This document shows, piece by piece, positions 13,413 through 28,400 of a stretch of DNA of 64,000 nt. How positions within the stretch are numbered: the stretch's first letter is position 1; each line of letters starts with the position of its first letter. A model generated the notes under the pieces. The model did not search any database, was not told where the DNA came from, and saw nothing but the letters and a program-made list of their open reading frames with translations. Source of the stretch: Temnopleurus reevesii (lineage: Eukaryota; Echinodermata; Echinoidea; Temnopleuroida; Temnopleuridae); contig BQKZ01000763.1 in assembly GCA_036244855.1 (NCBI GenBank), positions 1-64,000 of the forward strand, in the 5' to 3' direction. Made by a program: the position numbers and the translations under genes.

Positions 13413-16400
13413 AAGCGATGTGTTTACAGGGATGAAATATTGTCTTTGTGTAATTTGATGTGGGTTTGTGTGTATGGATGTGAGATTTGTATGTGCATCT
13501 ATGCGTATGTATGTAAGTAAGTATGTGTATATGTGGTATGTGTCAGTCTTTTGCATCAAATATTCTTTTCAAAGCATTTTGATTGTCTTTTCCTAGCTTT
13601 TGCAATTAGCCAGATTATATCTTTTTGTTATTAAAATGTCACTGCCTCCATGCTTATTTTCTTCTTCATCAGATTCTTATGCTAATGCAAATTTGAAACA
13701 AACGATTATGTTCATTTAAAACTCAACAGAACAAAATATACTTGTCTATACCCTTGTCCTTACAAGAGTAAAGTTGTGTCTCGGTTCACAAACCGTTTTC
13801 TTTGGCTCCGACTCTGAAATGTCCTTTTGTCGACCTGGTTTAGCGTGAACTTGGACCACTGATCGCCTCATGGTTTAACCATGTGATACTGTCTCAAGAG
13901 TACCAACGCCCCCTTCTTACCCCCAGCCCACCCCACCCCCTCGCTCATCGTAAACCTGTTAGAACCATGGCGGATCCGGTGGTCATGGGGGGGGGGGGGC
14001 GGAACTCCTTTTGACACATTAAAATACATAGCGCCTAACATTTACTTTGTCAGTCGTCCCCATAAGCGCTCTACAATGTAGCATAATTACCCTGGCTTTA
14101 GCAGTGCAGCTGTAGGTAATGCGCTGCATTTAAAGGAAAAAATATCCTGCCAGGTACCCATTCACCTCGCCTGGGTCGAGTGCAGCACAATCGGGTTGAA
14201 TTATTTGTTGAAGGAAATTAACGCCATGGATGAGACTCGTACCCTCAACCATCTAGTTGAAAGGCGAGAGTCTTAACTACTACACCACGACACCTCCATA
14301 TTTATTTATGTGCTTGTTATTTTTGCTGCTCAAGGCCATCGGTAGTCTTACGGACCGTCTTTTGAGGGAATAAAGAACTCTTCTTGTGCTTCTCAAATCA
14401 TCGATAGCCCCTTGTATTGATAAATTCTGGATCCGCCCGTATGATAAACTTGCAGTCTGGCAAGAGTTCAAGGTGAAGGGAACTTATTTAAAAACTAGAT
14501 TGCTCTACACTGCTGTTGTCATTGATCCCATTCTTACTCTACGATGAATCTTGGCTGCCCTTTCTGTTTTTTAATTGACCAAGGTGATGCTACTATTTGA
14601 CTTGGCGTACATCAGTCCCACACACTCAGAATGGATGCATGTTTGCATTCTCATCGCAAGTAAATCACGACTGCGGAGTTATCCACCATGATAAGAAACG
14701 GACAATGCTTTTGTACAAAGTAAACAACTTAATTCAAGCATTCACAATAGCTAAAAACCCATAAAAGAAATTTAACTCCCTCTAATTATGTGGAAATATG
14801 ACGAACATGCGTCGCACAATGAATAGTGAGGGTACTTGCTTTTGTGTTTACAAATGGATCTAGCTATTGTGAATTAATACCAGACTGAAGTTGTTTAATT
14901 TGTCCAATATTCTATGTCCCGACTGCTTATGGTGATCTCTTGGTCGGGATGAAATGTTTTGATTATGAGCTGTACCACGTGATCTAGCGTCAATCTCTCG
15001 TCCATTCCTCCTCCAGTTTATGGAAGCTAGATGCATGTATATGTCGGACTCATGCCAACGAAGATGGGATGCATAGATAAAGCGCTCGACTGCGTAATAG
15101 ATCGGACAAGAATAGATTGATGCGTATATTACCGACATATCCAGTACCCCACTCCTCTCACAGATTGATGTTGAGATGCCGCCGTCCCCACCATATTCGA
15201 TAGATGAATGGCTGGGAGCTTCATTAAATTTCAGATGTAAATATGTATTGTGCAGTTGATTAATTCTTATGCATTTTAGCCAATAATGAATAGTTCTCAT
15301 ATATATTTTAGGGGGAGGACAGGTATTAGGCAGCCATAGGTGCAATCCAATTTAGGACTCTGATGTACTCTGTAGTTGAGTGCTGTATGAGAATATGCAG
15401 ATATGGGTGCTATTAGAACACCGAGTCCTCAACTGGACTACCAAAGCAGACACCAACACAAAATAATGATCATGGTTATAAGATGAAAACTCAACTGCCA
15501 CGCCCCTTTTAAAAATGTATAAATATCAATAAGAATGTATTGCTATCATCATATAATACTTATTGTAGGATATTATAATAATCAGTATGAATATTAAAAC
15601 GTAGAAATTAAGAGGGGCATGCTTGTACGCACTGTTGTGTATTTCATCAATGTTAGGAGGAGTTACCAGGTGTAGAAGTATGTAAGGAATGATGATGACG
15701 TATATTGTATAATTACCTGGTAGTTGATTAGTCCCGGCATTGTACTCCACAATGACCGACCATAAATTATGAATTATATACCTCGTTTTTATTCTTCTTG
15801 TCTTTTGATTTTTGATAATGCTTAATATAGCGCTTAATGTTATAATAAATCTCTATGCGCTTGACAATTATTTAACACAAGTTACAATAAATAAAACAAT
15901 AATTTAGATAGTACTCTATTATTTTTTTAGGAAAGTGGAAATATTATATAAAGACATATGTAATCTTCAATATATCATGATCCAGAGTGTCATGAAAGTT
16001 CCTCTTACATAAGCAACTAAGTTTACACAGATTATGACTATAACTTACAATTCAATAAAGTATTACAATACATTTATATCAGTGTATATAATGTAGTAAT
16101 AAATGTTTTTACCACCGAACAATAATCATGATAATCAGAATTAGTCATGATTGAGGAAACAAGTTTGAAATCAAATGTAACAAAATCCAAGATTTTGAAA
16201 GCCCGACAATTATAGTGGTTTCGACTGTTTGCTGGTTTTAGTGCCCCCCGCCCCGCCCCCACGTTCAGCACGACCAGACATTATAGAAACAATGTATAAT
16301 ACAATATTCAAAAGGATAGACATACATTTGATGATAATTAGTCGATAATCCCTGAGAGTGGAAATGAAATATTATTGTTAAAAGGTCCGTTAACATAACT

Positions 16401-19400
16401 TGTCTGAATTATTTTTTCTCACTCTAACAATACATGTATGTTATTACTTGAACTTGAACTTTTGTGGAAAATAAAGTTGAACTTATTTTCACATATTCTG
16501 CATTCAGATTTTGAAAATGTAATTTTTGCATTTATTCTTTCCCCTGAATATCGAGAATGAGACTGCCTGGTTCCTCGAAAATGTTGATGTCCTACGTGTA
16601 CCTCCGATGGAATTTTAATTTTTTCTATATGAACAATTCATCAAATTACAAATGCAGCTAATTGCATTCCATTATACAGTTCAGTTGTCAATGGACCACT
16701 ATCATGACTATGAATGAAACTTCATCAGATTAAGCGATTATCATTAATAACCGAAATTATATTTGAACATATGAAATTAAATTTGGTCGCATGACAGAGC
16801 CTTATTTGTATTGGAAAATCATGTTATGGCGGTTTGTGAATTTGAAACATTTGGTCCATGTTGCAAGGAATGGTAAGATGTTGCAAGGGGATGAATAGGA
16901 GAGAGCTCACATCTATTTGCCCATTCCATAAATATGGGCAGCATTTGAAATAATTTCAGGTTCCCATCAACGAATTTATAGATCTAATACAAAGAAAAGC
17001 TTTACTTTTTATTATTTATTTATTTTTTCTTTTTACTGAGAGTAAAATGAATCTGGTAAGAAATAAATGAAAATAAATTATTTTCCTCTTATCCCGATAG
17101 GTATATATGGAGAATAATTTGTTCAAACTAAATTATGCGCGCAGTTTTCTTTATTCCTATGAGCAGGTAGTGAAATAATATCACATCCCTTCTTAAAAAA
17201 AAACACTTACCACCTCTGTTCAATTTTGCTTGAATATCCGACGTATTAATAGCCATGATAGTTTATGAGAGTACATATATCAAGGCTGGCTCGTCATTTC
17301 GATATGTTACCATGGCAATAAGAGATCATTGTGTCGCACTTTAGAAGGTGAAACTTCTTGAATCTAGACGGCGTTCAATGTTAACTTCACACATGCAAGT
17401 TCTTAGATTATTCTTTGTTTTAGTTCAGGCCACCATATGGTACATTGTCATTATTTTGATAATAATGAGTCTTTTGGGCGTAAGTATATAGTCAGGCCTA
17501 CATGTATACCGTTTTGCTAAAATAAACGTGACATTTTAAATGGGTGCTTAAAGCATATTTTATGGAATGCATTTTGGTGTGCAAGAAGATCCCCTTTTCA
17601 CCAAAATTGGAGCATTTTATAATCTGACTATGAAAGGAAGGATATTAATGATCTACAATGTAGCGAAATGAAAATAAACCAGTTTTAACCGCGGGTAAGC
17701 TGAACCATGGACGTAGAACATCCAACGATTACGACAATTTCTATTTTAATGCAGCTGGGGGATCAACATATATTCTCAGAAGATATTGGTTCATACATCA
17801 ATCGGCCTTGCCAAAATTACCAGCAACTTAAAATGTTCTTATTTTATTGAAAGTTTTAATGGCCTAATTAACTTGCATGACGCTGCAGATTACTATAATT
17901 ATTATATTATATTATCATGTAGTATTACGGTGGTTTCCGGAAGTGTTGGATTTCATGGTTGAAGTAAAGCCTTATCTTCTTCTTTCCTTATCTTTCTCTT
18001 ATCTGTATTTCACCGTCATATTTGGTAAACTCTGTCTCTTATACCATTCCATCTACCTTTAGCTTATCTTCGTATTATTTTAGCTCGATCAATTTGGCTA
18101 TTGTCTCAATTTCTTTTGTATTTATTGTTGTTTTTTGGCCAATTTTCTCATTTGTTCATCTTAAAATTACATTCGTCTTTATCGTCCGCCATACTATCAT
18201 CTTCATCTTGTGAACAGCTTTATTTATCTCCATCTTATATAATACTATCCTTATTTTAATCTTTCCCTCACCAGGGGGCCTGTAACATAAAAGAGATACG
18301 ATTAATCTTGCAATTAATTGCATCTCTTTGGTACACATTTTCCGTAGACTTACGATAAATATTTATCGTAAGTATAATTGCATCTTTTATGTTACAGGTC
18401 CCAGATCACATAAATGTATATCTTAACCTTTTTTGTATACCGTTTTATGATTAAATCGTATGTTCATTTCACCAACTTCACCCTTACCATTACTTTAATC
18501 TTATCTCATATTCACCAGCACCTTAATTTCACCTTCAAATCACCATCACCTTAACTTTATCTTCATTTCCACCCACTCCAGAATCCTCATTTTGACTAAC
18601 AACTTCATCCTATTTCTTCTTCCCGCCATCATCTTCACGATGCATTCCATTTTACCATCATGGTGAAACTTCTGATCCATACTATTGATTACGAATCACC
18701 TTTTAAGAAGAACTTAGCCTTGAATACTTGACTCGTATCCATAGTGATAGATATCGACCCCAACGATATCGCACTTTTGATTTCCTTTCTGGTACTCTTT
18801 ATATAAGGATAAACTAGACCGCTAATGGAACGATGAATTGAAATTAAAATGGGATAATAATAAATGATCTTTTAAAAAAAAATGACAATTTTGGTCATTT
18901 TGACAAACATGTGCTGCTTGCACTAAGAATGAAATACGACAGTACACTTTACTTCAGGATAAACTAGACCGCTAATGGAATGATGAATTGAAATTAAATG
19001 GGATAATACTATTTGATCTTTTTTTTAATGATGTAAGGTGATTTTGACAAACATGTGATGCTTGCACCACGAATGAGATACGACAGTTAAGGGCACGTGA
19101 ATGGATGTAATAGATATGAGAACGTCGTAAAATGTATTGCTTATTAATATTTATTGTACCCCTAAAAGATGGGAAGATGGTATCCAAACAAGTATGAATT
19201 TTTAATAGATTCCATTTTTTATGTGTACTTTTGTCAATCAGAGCAAATTTTAAACAACGTGGGAAAATATCCCCACCCGATGTAACTTCTTATCTAATGT
19301 GGGAAATATTTATAGGTTTTCACATTCAATTTCATATTCCTCTCAAGCAATTTTACGATTCGATAATTCAATTCCATCGATAAGCACGTACTGCGCAAAA

Positions 19401-22400
19401 GTTGGATTGTTTTGAAAATAGATTGAAATAATTGGGAAAATCTTTTGGTGCCCAAAATACTTGTTTTTTGTGTCTTATTTTCGAGAGGATGTGGGGTATT
19501 AAAAGGCAATAATGATTGTAAGATTTATTGTTGCTAAAATAGTCAAAAATTGATATTTATTGTGGTAAAAGAGTCAATGTTTGTTTATTATTTCATCATT
19601 GATACTTGCAATATATTCAGCTTCTTCTTCTTCTTTGGTTGGATTTGTTTGGCGATCAGTCATCATTGACTATTTTCGCCACAAAATTACGTTTTTATAT
19701 TACTTTTTATGTACATGTATGATGTACATGTACAGAGTCTTGAACAAAGACTGTACAAAGCGAATGATATGTTGGGCAAGCATTGATTCAATGTGATCAG
19801 GTGATGGAAGGGGTAGCATGCGTGCCAGTTAAATGGATGTTTCCATTGAATAGGGGGCCAATTTCTGATATGTTAGTGTCCCTGTTACATAGTACACTTA
19901 TACTTAAACGCATGGACCGGTGGGCTAATTGGTTAAGATATAATAGAGAAGTGAGATTATAAGCTAATTATTGATCAGACATTGCACCCACGATTAAACA
20001 CCATCCTAAATTACATCCTCACCAAGCCCGGGGGGGGGGGCATAAAAAATGTGGATTAACCAAATAGATCACTCCTTTATCTATTTGGATTAGATATAAC
20101 GGAAACAAAGGTGTCACAAACTGGCCTCTTATGTAAAGAAACACGAAAATACCGTTTTGATACACCAGAATAGGCTTTGTGTAGTGAAGTTTGATAGTGA
20201 TAATTTTTTTAAACATTCTGGTGATGGGGAGGCGAAAGGCAGCGTGACAAAAGTAAACCCGGCCGTTCTATTTACCAATACATTCCATAGTATCAACAGG
20301 AGTAACTTAATTGTTCGTTTGGAATTGGCCCACAGGTAGATACAAAGGATATATGCACCAAGGATCAATATTGATTATGTAACTTTTTGAGAAGGAGCAG
20401 CATAGGCTTTGTGCCAAGTCAGTGGCGTCTCAGTGTGTGTGCTGTGAATGAAAAAATGGCCCCTTTGCCCATGTGGTGACCTTTTACGTTGAACCTCTTA
20501 ATGGTACAACTCAATACGTGTGTTATCCACCTAAGACGCCATTTCTGATGATAATTTCCGAAGTATTCCTCTTCTTGAGGCTTATTCTCAAAATGCAAGT
20601 TCATCAATATGTTCTTGAAAATTTTCCTCAATATATTCTACTAATCTTTTTCTTAAAGCAGAATATTCTTCATTTTTCACGTGTATTATAAGGAGATGTC
20701 ACTCAGAGCATTACACGGGTTTCACGAGTCAAAACAAACGTCTTTCAGAAAATGCATATTACATTCCTTGAAGTATGGGATACGAAAGAAATCAAATTTT
20801 CATATGGAATTTCATCAGTTTGCCTCAATTTCAGAGTTTAGAATGCTTTATTACATGAGTTGCATTTCTAATTACTTTGATTATTTTGTAAAGTGTTCCT
20901 TACTCTCTTAATTAGCGGATATTTTTCCAATTTATCATCCGAAATTAATGTCCATATCTATAGTTATTTAAATACAGAGTTATTGGATAAGCAGTTTCAA
21001 CAATTCTCTTGAATTATATACAGAGTTATCAAACATTAACTGATTTATAATATTAGGATATAATAAAGTAATTGCCATATTGGTAAGTCGGAATTTCACG
21101 TAAGATTATCGTAATTTTATGGATTTATGTACATTATATTCTCAAGTGTTAATTTGTAATCAAAATTATTTTTATAATTGCTATCAATCAAAACGAGTAC
21201 TGCTCTGATTCATAGCCTCTCTGAATATTTTCTGAAAACTGTCAATCAATGAAAATCTATATGATCTAATTACTATGTTGGTGCATGTGTATATACAGAA
21301 ACTATAATGGCACGCGAGATTCACACGGAACTGTATAGGATTGTGGTAATGATCCAGTAATATTTTTAAAAATGTTTCATTAAAAGATTATATTTAGGTA
21401 CATAATAAGAAATTAGATGGTAGCTATAAATCTATCTAACGATTTGTCATTTCTGAATGGTAATTGCAATGCACATTATTGTTTCCGATTTCATTTTTAT
21501 CCAGGAAATAAATAATAAAGCGCATGGTAAAGTTCATAAATCGGTTGATTAATTCCACCAAGGAATCATACTTCTTTCACTTTGCCCGAGAGTCCCCGTA
21601 TGTATAAGTCACATGTCATATTTGAGATATTTGTAAACATCAAGGTTTTCATTTTTGGCGCGTTTTGATTCTCGTTGTGTTTACATTCGCTCATCCATTG
21701 CACGGGGCACGCATTCCTCTGAATCGCCTTTTCCAGACCGGTTATTTCTACTCGAAAACTTCCCGATAATAAACTTGTTCCATTTTCCTCGCTTTGGTGA
21801 ACATGAAAAGATTCGATAAGTCAAAAGCTGAAAAGGAATTTTTAATGATTTTCTGACTTTTGTAAATTCCATTCATCTTTTGTTAGCACGCATGGAACCA
21901 CTTCGCCTATTTGCAAACCGCACTAAAGCGGTCTGGTTTGGGCCAGGTATCAACGACATGTGACATTGCGCGCTTTTTAATGACACAAATATTTTTTTCT
22001 TTTCTTTTTTAAGAAAGTGACGAAAATATATAGCATTTGTGGATTTTATGGTAAATATCGTGGATTTGCCCTAATAGGCAAATTTAGGGAGCGAATGCTA
22101 CATGTACTCCACGGAAATTGTATATGCTTCAAAGGTTTCAGACATGAAAAATAGGATTTTTTTCAATATCTATATTTAATATTGTCTTCATTTTATACTG
22201 GAACGACTTTGAGGGAAGTAAGTTGTTATACACTTAATATCTTCGTTAACCTGGTTAATTTGGTCGAAAGAATACTTTTTTTTCTTTTCCTCGCTCGTAG
22301 ACTTTAAAGCAAATATTTGAATGATTTGGGAGTCACGATCTTGTTGTAGCAAAGCCCATTTCTCAGTATGATTCAGAAGCATTAGCAATTATCAGATTAT

Positions 22401-25400
22401 TATCTCGTTATGTCCTCGTACTAATCTTTCAAATTTGACTTACAATAAACTTTCATAGTCACGTGACTTGATATGTCCCATTTACAGTTTTACTCTCTAC
22501 TTAGTTTCATTACAAAAATATAAACCCTTCAAATGAGCTCAAATTTGAACGATAGTCTTTGTAAGAACGTCAATTCTTATCCATTTATTGGCTAACTTCT
22601 TTGAAATTGATTTCTTATTTTTGTATTTAGTGATAATGTGGTGACACAAACATTTTTAGAATTTGCACTTAATTTTTATTTTCTTGACCTCTAAGACGAA
22701 TGTTTATCTTTCTTCATTTTGTGTGATATTATTTTAAACACTAATTAACTCTTTTATCTGCGTTGATCGACTAGAATTACTTCGCCATTTTGGATCAGCG
22801 GTTTGAAACATCCATTATGGATGATATAGTCATTCTTTTCAAGTAGACCAAGGTTGAAACAACCTCAAATAATTGATTTCAATTCACAAGAAACAAAAAA
22901 TGTACTGTCTCTCCTAAATCAATACTAAGATGTTTTATATGCCTGTCTAGTCTGTAAATACTGATGATCTAAAGACATTTACATGCATATAGCGGGTCAT
23001 ATACGGTACGGCATTATGTTGATATAAGTATTATTTTTTATTACTTTAATTTTTTTCACATGTTTGGGCATGATGAAAAGAATACGAAAGCAACATGCTA
23101 ACAAGCCTAAATCAAGTTTATCAATATTTTGATGCCAACGTCAGAAAAAAAAGAACTTTTGCTGACAAGCAAAATCTTTACATCTGAGTGTAATTTGGTT
23201 TTGTATAGTCTCACAATGTAACACATCATATTTTTAGATTTCTAAATATACAAGGATCCATGACCTCTGCTCAACTATCAGTGACTATTGCAGAGTTAGA
23301 AATGTAATGCCATTTTCATATAGGTTGCAGAATTTTAATATTCTGATAAAGCGACTTTCATGATCTGATTTTCAATAATCAACCCTACATTTAGGGGGAT
23401 CCCCTGTCCCACACCCCTTTTTGGTCGCTTCGCTCCCTCTCATTGCCCCTACCCCACCACCCCGCAGGGGTTCGGCCTATAATTATAAATACGGTATCTG
23501 GAGATTCACATCGTCACATCACGAACTGACTGTAGCCAAAGAGTTTTGAATTGTTGCCATGTCGGGATTTTTTGTCTTCATGCAACAGTACCATCTAGCT
23601 ACCTTCGTTCCATGGAAAAGGGACTATACCGTAATTATGTCTCTTCTCATTACACACCAGTCATTGTTCAGAAAATGTCTCCTTCATGGTCTGATTTGAA
23701 AAAAATCTCCCCGCCTCCCCCTCTCTAAAAGTCATGGCTATTATATTGATTCAGATTCCATTTCCATTAATTTCATGCACATGCTCTTGAAATGATTTTT
23801 TTTCATTACTGCCACGTCTTTTTCAAGGGCGCAACATACGTCCAAGGAAGAGCCCGTTCTAACAAAATGATTTTACCACCCACTATAGCATCTTCATAAA
23901 TTTAACCCAGTGACAACCGAACTCTATCACTTTATGCAGAGCCTTCCCTGTTCGAGTAGTCAATGGGTTAATTCCGTGCATTTCCCAATCGAATGCAACA
24001 TTTAGTCATTACTGTCACGTCCCATTATACATATTTATTCCATCTTTATTGTATGGAAGCAGAAATCATATCAAAGACCCTTTCACATAATACGTTAAAG
24101 CCAGTGTTAGGCGAGCGTTAGTTTCTCCCTTTTCGTTAAAAAAACAAAAAATATATTCGTTTACAAGCTCTTCATTTTTGCTGATCTACGTCCCATGGTT
24201 TTATTAGTTAATCCTATAAGTGATTTAAATTTATTCACGTTTCTTGCCAACGAAATTTGTAGCGTGGTATTCCTTAAACCTGTTTTTTAAGTGTGTGTGT
24301 ATTTTTTTTTTTTGGGGGGGGGGGGGGGGCTNNNNNNNNNNNNNNNNNNNNNNNNNNNNNNNNNNNNNNNNNNNNNNNNNNNNNNNNNNNNNNNNNNNNN
24401 NNNNNNNNNNNNNNNNNNNNNNNNNNNNNNNNNNNNNNNNNNNNNNNNNNNNNNNNNNNNNNNNNNNNNNNNNNNNNNNNNNNNNNNNNNNNNNNNNNNN
24501 NNNNNNNNNNNNNNNNNNNNNNNNNNNNNNNNNNNNNNNNNNNNNNNNNNNNNNNNNNNNNNNNNNNNNNNNNNNNNNNNNNNNNNNNNNNNNNNNNNNN
24601 NNNNNNNNNNNNNNNNNNNNNNNNNNNNNNNNNNNNNNNNNNNNNNNNNNNNNNNNNNNNNNNNNNNNNNNNNNNNNNNNNNNNNNNNNNNNNNNNNNNN
24701 NNNNNNNNNCTTTCAAGTGCAATCCTGACCAGTCTCCTGCATGTGGCATGTATGGTAAATTGCCATAATCTCTTGTCGGTTGAGTGTTGAGTTGCACGTA
24801 GGCACTTCCCTGCAGGCAAAATGTCACGAAGTTAGACCTCACTACCCGTCTCCTCTGCATCTGGTATGTTTGCAGCTTTCTTCGAATGTAAACAATGCAT
24901 AATGAGTCTCCAAATCCTCCTCGATTTACGAGATCTATTCGGTTTCATCAAAGAAGAGTTTGAATTTGAATCTTGGGTTTGAAGTATTTTTGTGGAATAA
25001 ATTAATATAAATATATTTGTATATAGTTTATATTTACTTTGCCAAAAGAAATTCCAAAAAAAGGAATGATAGTACTATTGGGAGGGGTGGATCCAGGATT
25101 CTGAAAGGGGTACATGGACATTAAAGGAGAAGCTCGAACTGGTATTTGTATTTTTGTACTTTATTTATTTTATCACGGTAAATAAACCTGCTATCAGCTA
25201 GAAGCTGTTTAGGTGATCATTGAAGGTTTGAATACGTGTAGGGGGTCTGGGGTGCCATTCCCTAGGGGTTTTTATATTTATTTATTTTTTTAAATCTAGA
25301 TGACTTTAAACTTGATTTACCGGCTGCTGAGATGTGTTCTTGTTTTCACAGAAGTTGAATCCGTAAAGTAAAACACTATTGCCTTTGTTACATGATTAAT

Positions 25401-28400
25401 TATCGGTATATGCTTTCTGTGATATGTCAAGATAAAACCCGATTACAAACGAATGGGTGGCACCATGGAAAAGTAAACATAGAAACGTTTTTTTTTTTAT
25501 AATTACATATCGAATGAAAATAGGCAACTAATTCATCTCGATATTCCACTTTTTCGTCTCAAGAATTTCGCATTTATTTTGGTTTCCAAAAAGGTATTGT
25601 CTGAAACATCCACATTTTACCGATATATACCAAATGTTATATTTCATACCACGGGTCATGGCTTGTTTAGGGAGTTTAATTCATGTATACTACCAACTAG
25701 CCAATGCATTTTGGGGTGCCTCAGATACCCTTTAAACAAAATAATGAACCCATCAAAATTTGTAAAGAGCTGAACTTTTGTTGGAAATATTACCATGATA
25801 TACAATGACGCATCTAACCACCGCGGAAGCATTCGTTTAAAAGCCTGCGTCACACCTTTGCGTTTTTAGCCTGCGATGGCCTCGCGTTTTTGGAAATTAA
25901 AAACGCTCCCTTGAAGCACAAAGACGCAAGCCATGCGATGGACTGACGCTCGTCGCACGCTCGTTGAACGCAAGCCGAACGTCAATCCACCGTCTGATCT
26001 GCGTATGCTGTCCGTCAAGGGAGCGTTTTTAATTTCCAAAAAAGCTAGGACGACGCAGGCTAAAAACGAAAAGGTGTGACGCAGGCTTTACTTGTACCAC
26101 CATTTGACATTGGTTCGTGTCCTTATTTGGTTAAAATTATTAATCATTACATTATGCTATGCCATGCATGGAGGCTTTGGGGGAATGCAGGTCATTGTCA
26201 AACCACACTGCTGGATTTTGATAATTTAATTACCGCGTAACGGTTCTCATTAGAGATGAATAATGTAATTATCAGTGGTTGGTGCCCACGTATACTTGTT
26301 ATCAAAAGCTCCTTACAGATTCCTTCATAGGTAGCTGCAAAGCATGCGAATGTAGAATCTGAACAACCACTGATACAAACTTAATAGACGTAACTCGAAT
26401 ACTAATACCGGTAATGTGCATCATTATTAGCCAAGCATGATTGTATTTATTATATTAGTAAACTCATATTTATTTTTTATGGACTCCTGTTTATTTTGGG
26501 CGAATTCAGTGGGGGAGGGGTGAGAGCTGCCGCGTCCACCCTATTGACGATGCCGAGGGAGTGTCATAGCTTTTTCGTTCATTGAGGACCTTTTTTTTTT
26601 GCTGGTCAGGAGATGAAAAAATGTCCACCCCCATTATAAAATCCTGCATTTTGTGCAATAAATTCTGCACTTAGTGTTCAGAGGCTCATGGAGTAAACTG
26701 TGACGTAGGTCTATATGAACTTTCCACTCTGTTGTTTGAACTGCCAAGTTTGATTTCGAATCTTCAAGGCTTACGAGCCAGACAGGAGCATTAAGACTGA
26801 CTCACACCTTTGCGTTTTTAGCCTGCGTCGGCCCAACGTATTTGGAAATTAAAAACGCTCCCTGGACACACAGCATACACAGATCTGATGGTGGACTGAA
26901 GTCAGGCTTGCGCTCAACGAGCGTACGCCAAGCGCCAGTCCACCGTAAGACCTGTGTCTTTCTGCGTCGAGGAAGCGTTTTTAATTTCCAAAAACGCCGG
27001 GCCGACGCAGGCTAAAAACGCAAAGGTGTGAGTTGGCCTTAAGCGATCTCTGTATCGTACACCATCGTGTAATACACGATGAGTCAATAACACGAGATAC
27101 ATTGACAACATTGACATGTTCAAACGCTAAGCATTTTATTATGGGCCAGCGCCCTATTGCATACAAAGTTTTTTTTTTTAAACGCAAGTTAGAAAATTAA
27201 GCGCAACTAAAATTTCAACCGATCATGAATGTGTATTTACCACTTGCGTATAATTTTCTCAGTTGCATTTAAACGCAGTTTTAATGTAATAGGGCCCAGG
27301 ACCCCATAACATTAAGATTTCTAATCAATCGTATGATTGTTATGGGAAATGATACACTGAAGAATAAATCTTGCGATCAATTGCAAATCTTTTTTTTTAC
27401 ATGCATGCCTTAGAAGCTGTAATGAAAACAAAAACAAAACAAAGCATCAATATCAAATAAGCAACAGAACATCGATGACGACAACAACAATGAATCAATG
27501 ATGATGATATTAGAAGTTTACAAACAACCAAAGAACAACAACAACTTAAAACAACCACAGTACATTACATTACGATGTTCTTATTGTGCAAACCCTCTAA
27601 AGATCGAGAACATAAGAACTATAGTTTATTTCATTTACATTATTTTAGATTTATTTCTGTATTAAAACCACAAATTTTATTCCATGTTGGTGTTATATCA
27701 CAACCAAGTTCGAATATAATTATTTCCTGGTTCTGAGTCGATGTGAAATTTACGCGCTGATTATGCAGCGCATCATAACAATAATAATATTATCAAGATA
27801 ATTATTTAATAAAAATAATCTTGATAACAACGGCACAAACAACTGAAACTGAATAAAATGCATATGAATTGCGGAATCGAATAACATAAGAACATTTCAT
27901 AATACATGCATTCAGTATATGAGAGCAATTATCATAGATCATAATGATAAACTTCCTGCATTGTACAACTTGCATTTGGCACATATTGTAATACAGACTG
28001 ATTACCGACACAATTGCGTTTCCAAGAAACAATGGCTTCCTAATACCGTTTCGTGCTGGAGGATCACATTCTATTTTCAGTGCTATTCAGTCGCTCAAAT
28101 GCACTATTCAGAAACATATTTTTGTCAATAGCATATTATTTTCATCAGCAATATGGACTAGGTAATAGAACTATCTTTTGCTCAATTTAATTACTTGATA
28201 AAAAAAAAAAATTATATTTGTATTGTGAGTATCAATGTTCATGTCATCATCTTTTTGTCGTTATTCATTTTTTTTTTTGGGGGGGGGGGGGGAAGGGGAG
28301 GGAGTTTTTTTTTTTAAATAAATATTTTGTAACTATTCTCAACCTATAGTACCATTTAGGAAGAATTTAGTACTTCCTCAATCGAAAAAAATGTAAACAA

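Noticed and set aside
14860..15345. 161-codon minus-strand ORF
   Set aside because: Overlaps a hairpin element, has no recognisable domain and no codon-use shift; ORFs of this size occur by chance in 64 kb.
24231..24860. Long ORFs spanning the N run
   Set aside because: They exist only because N is not read as a stop.
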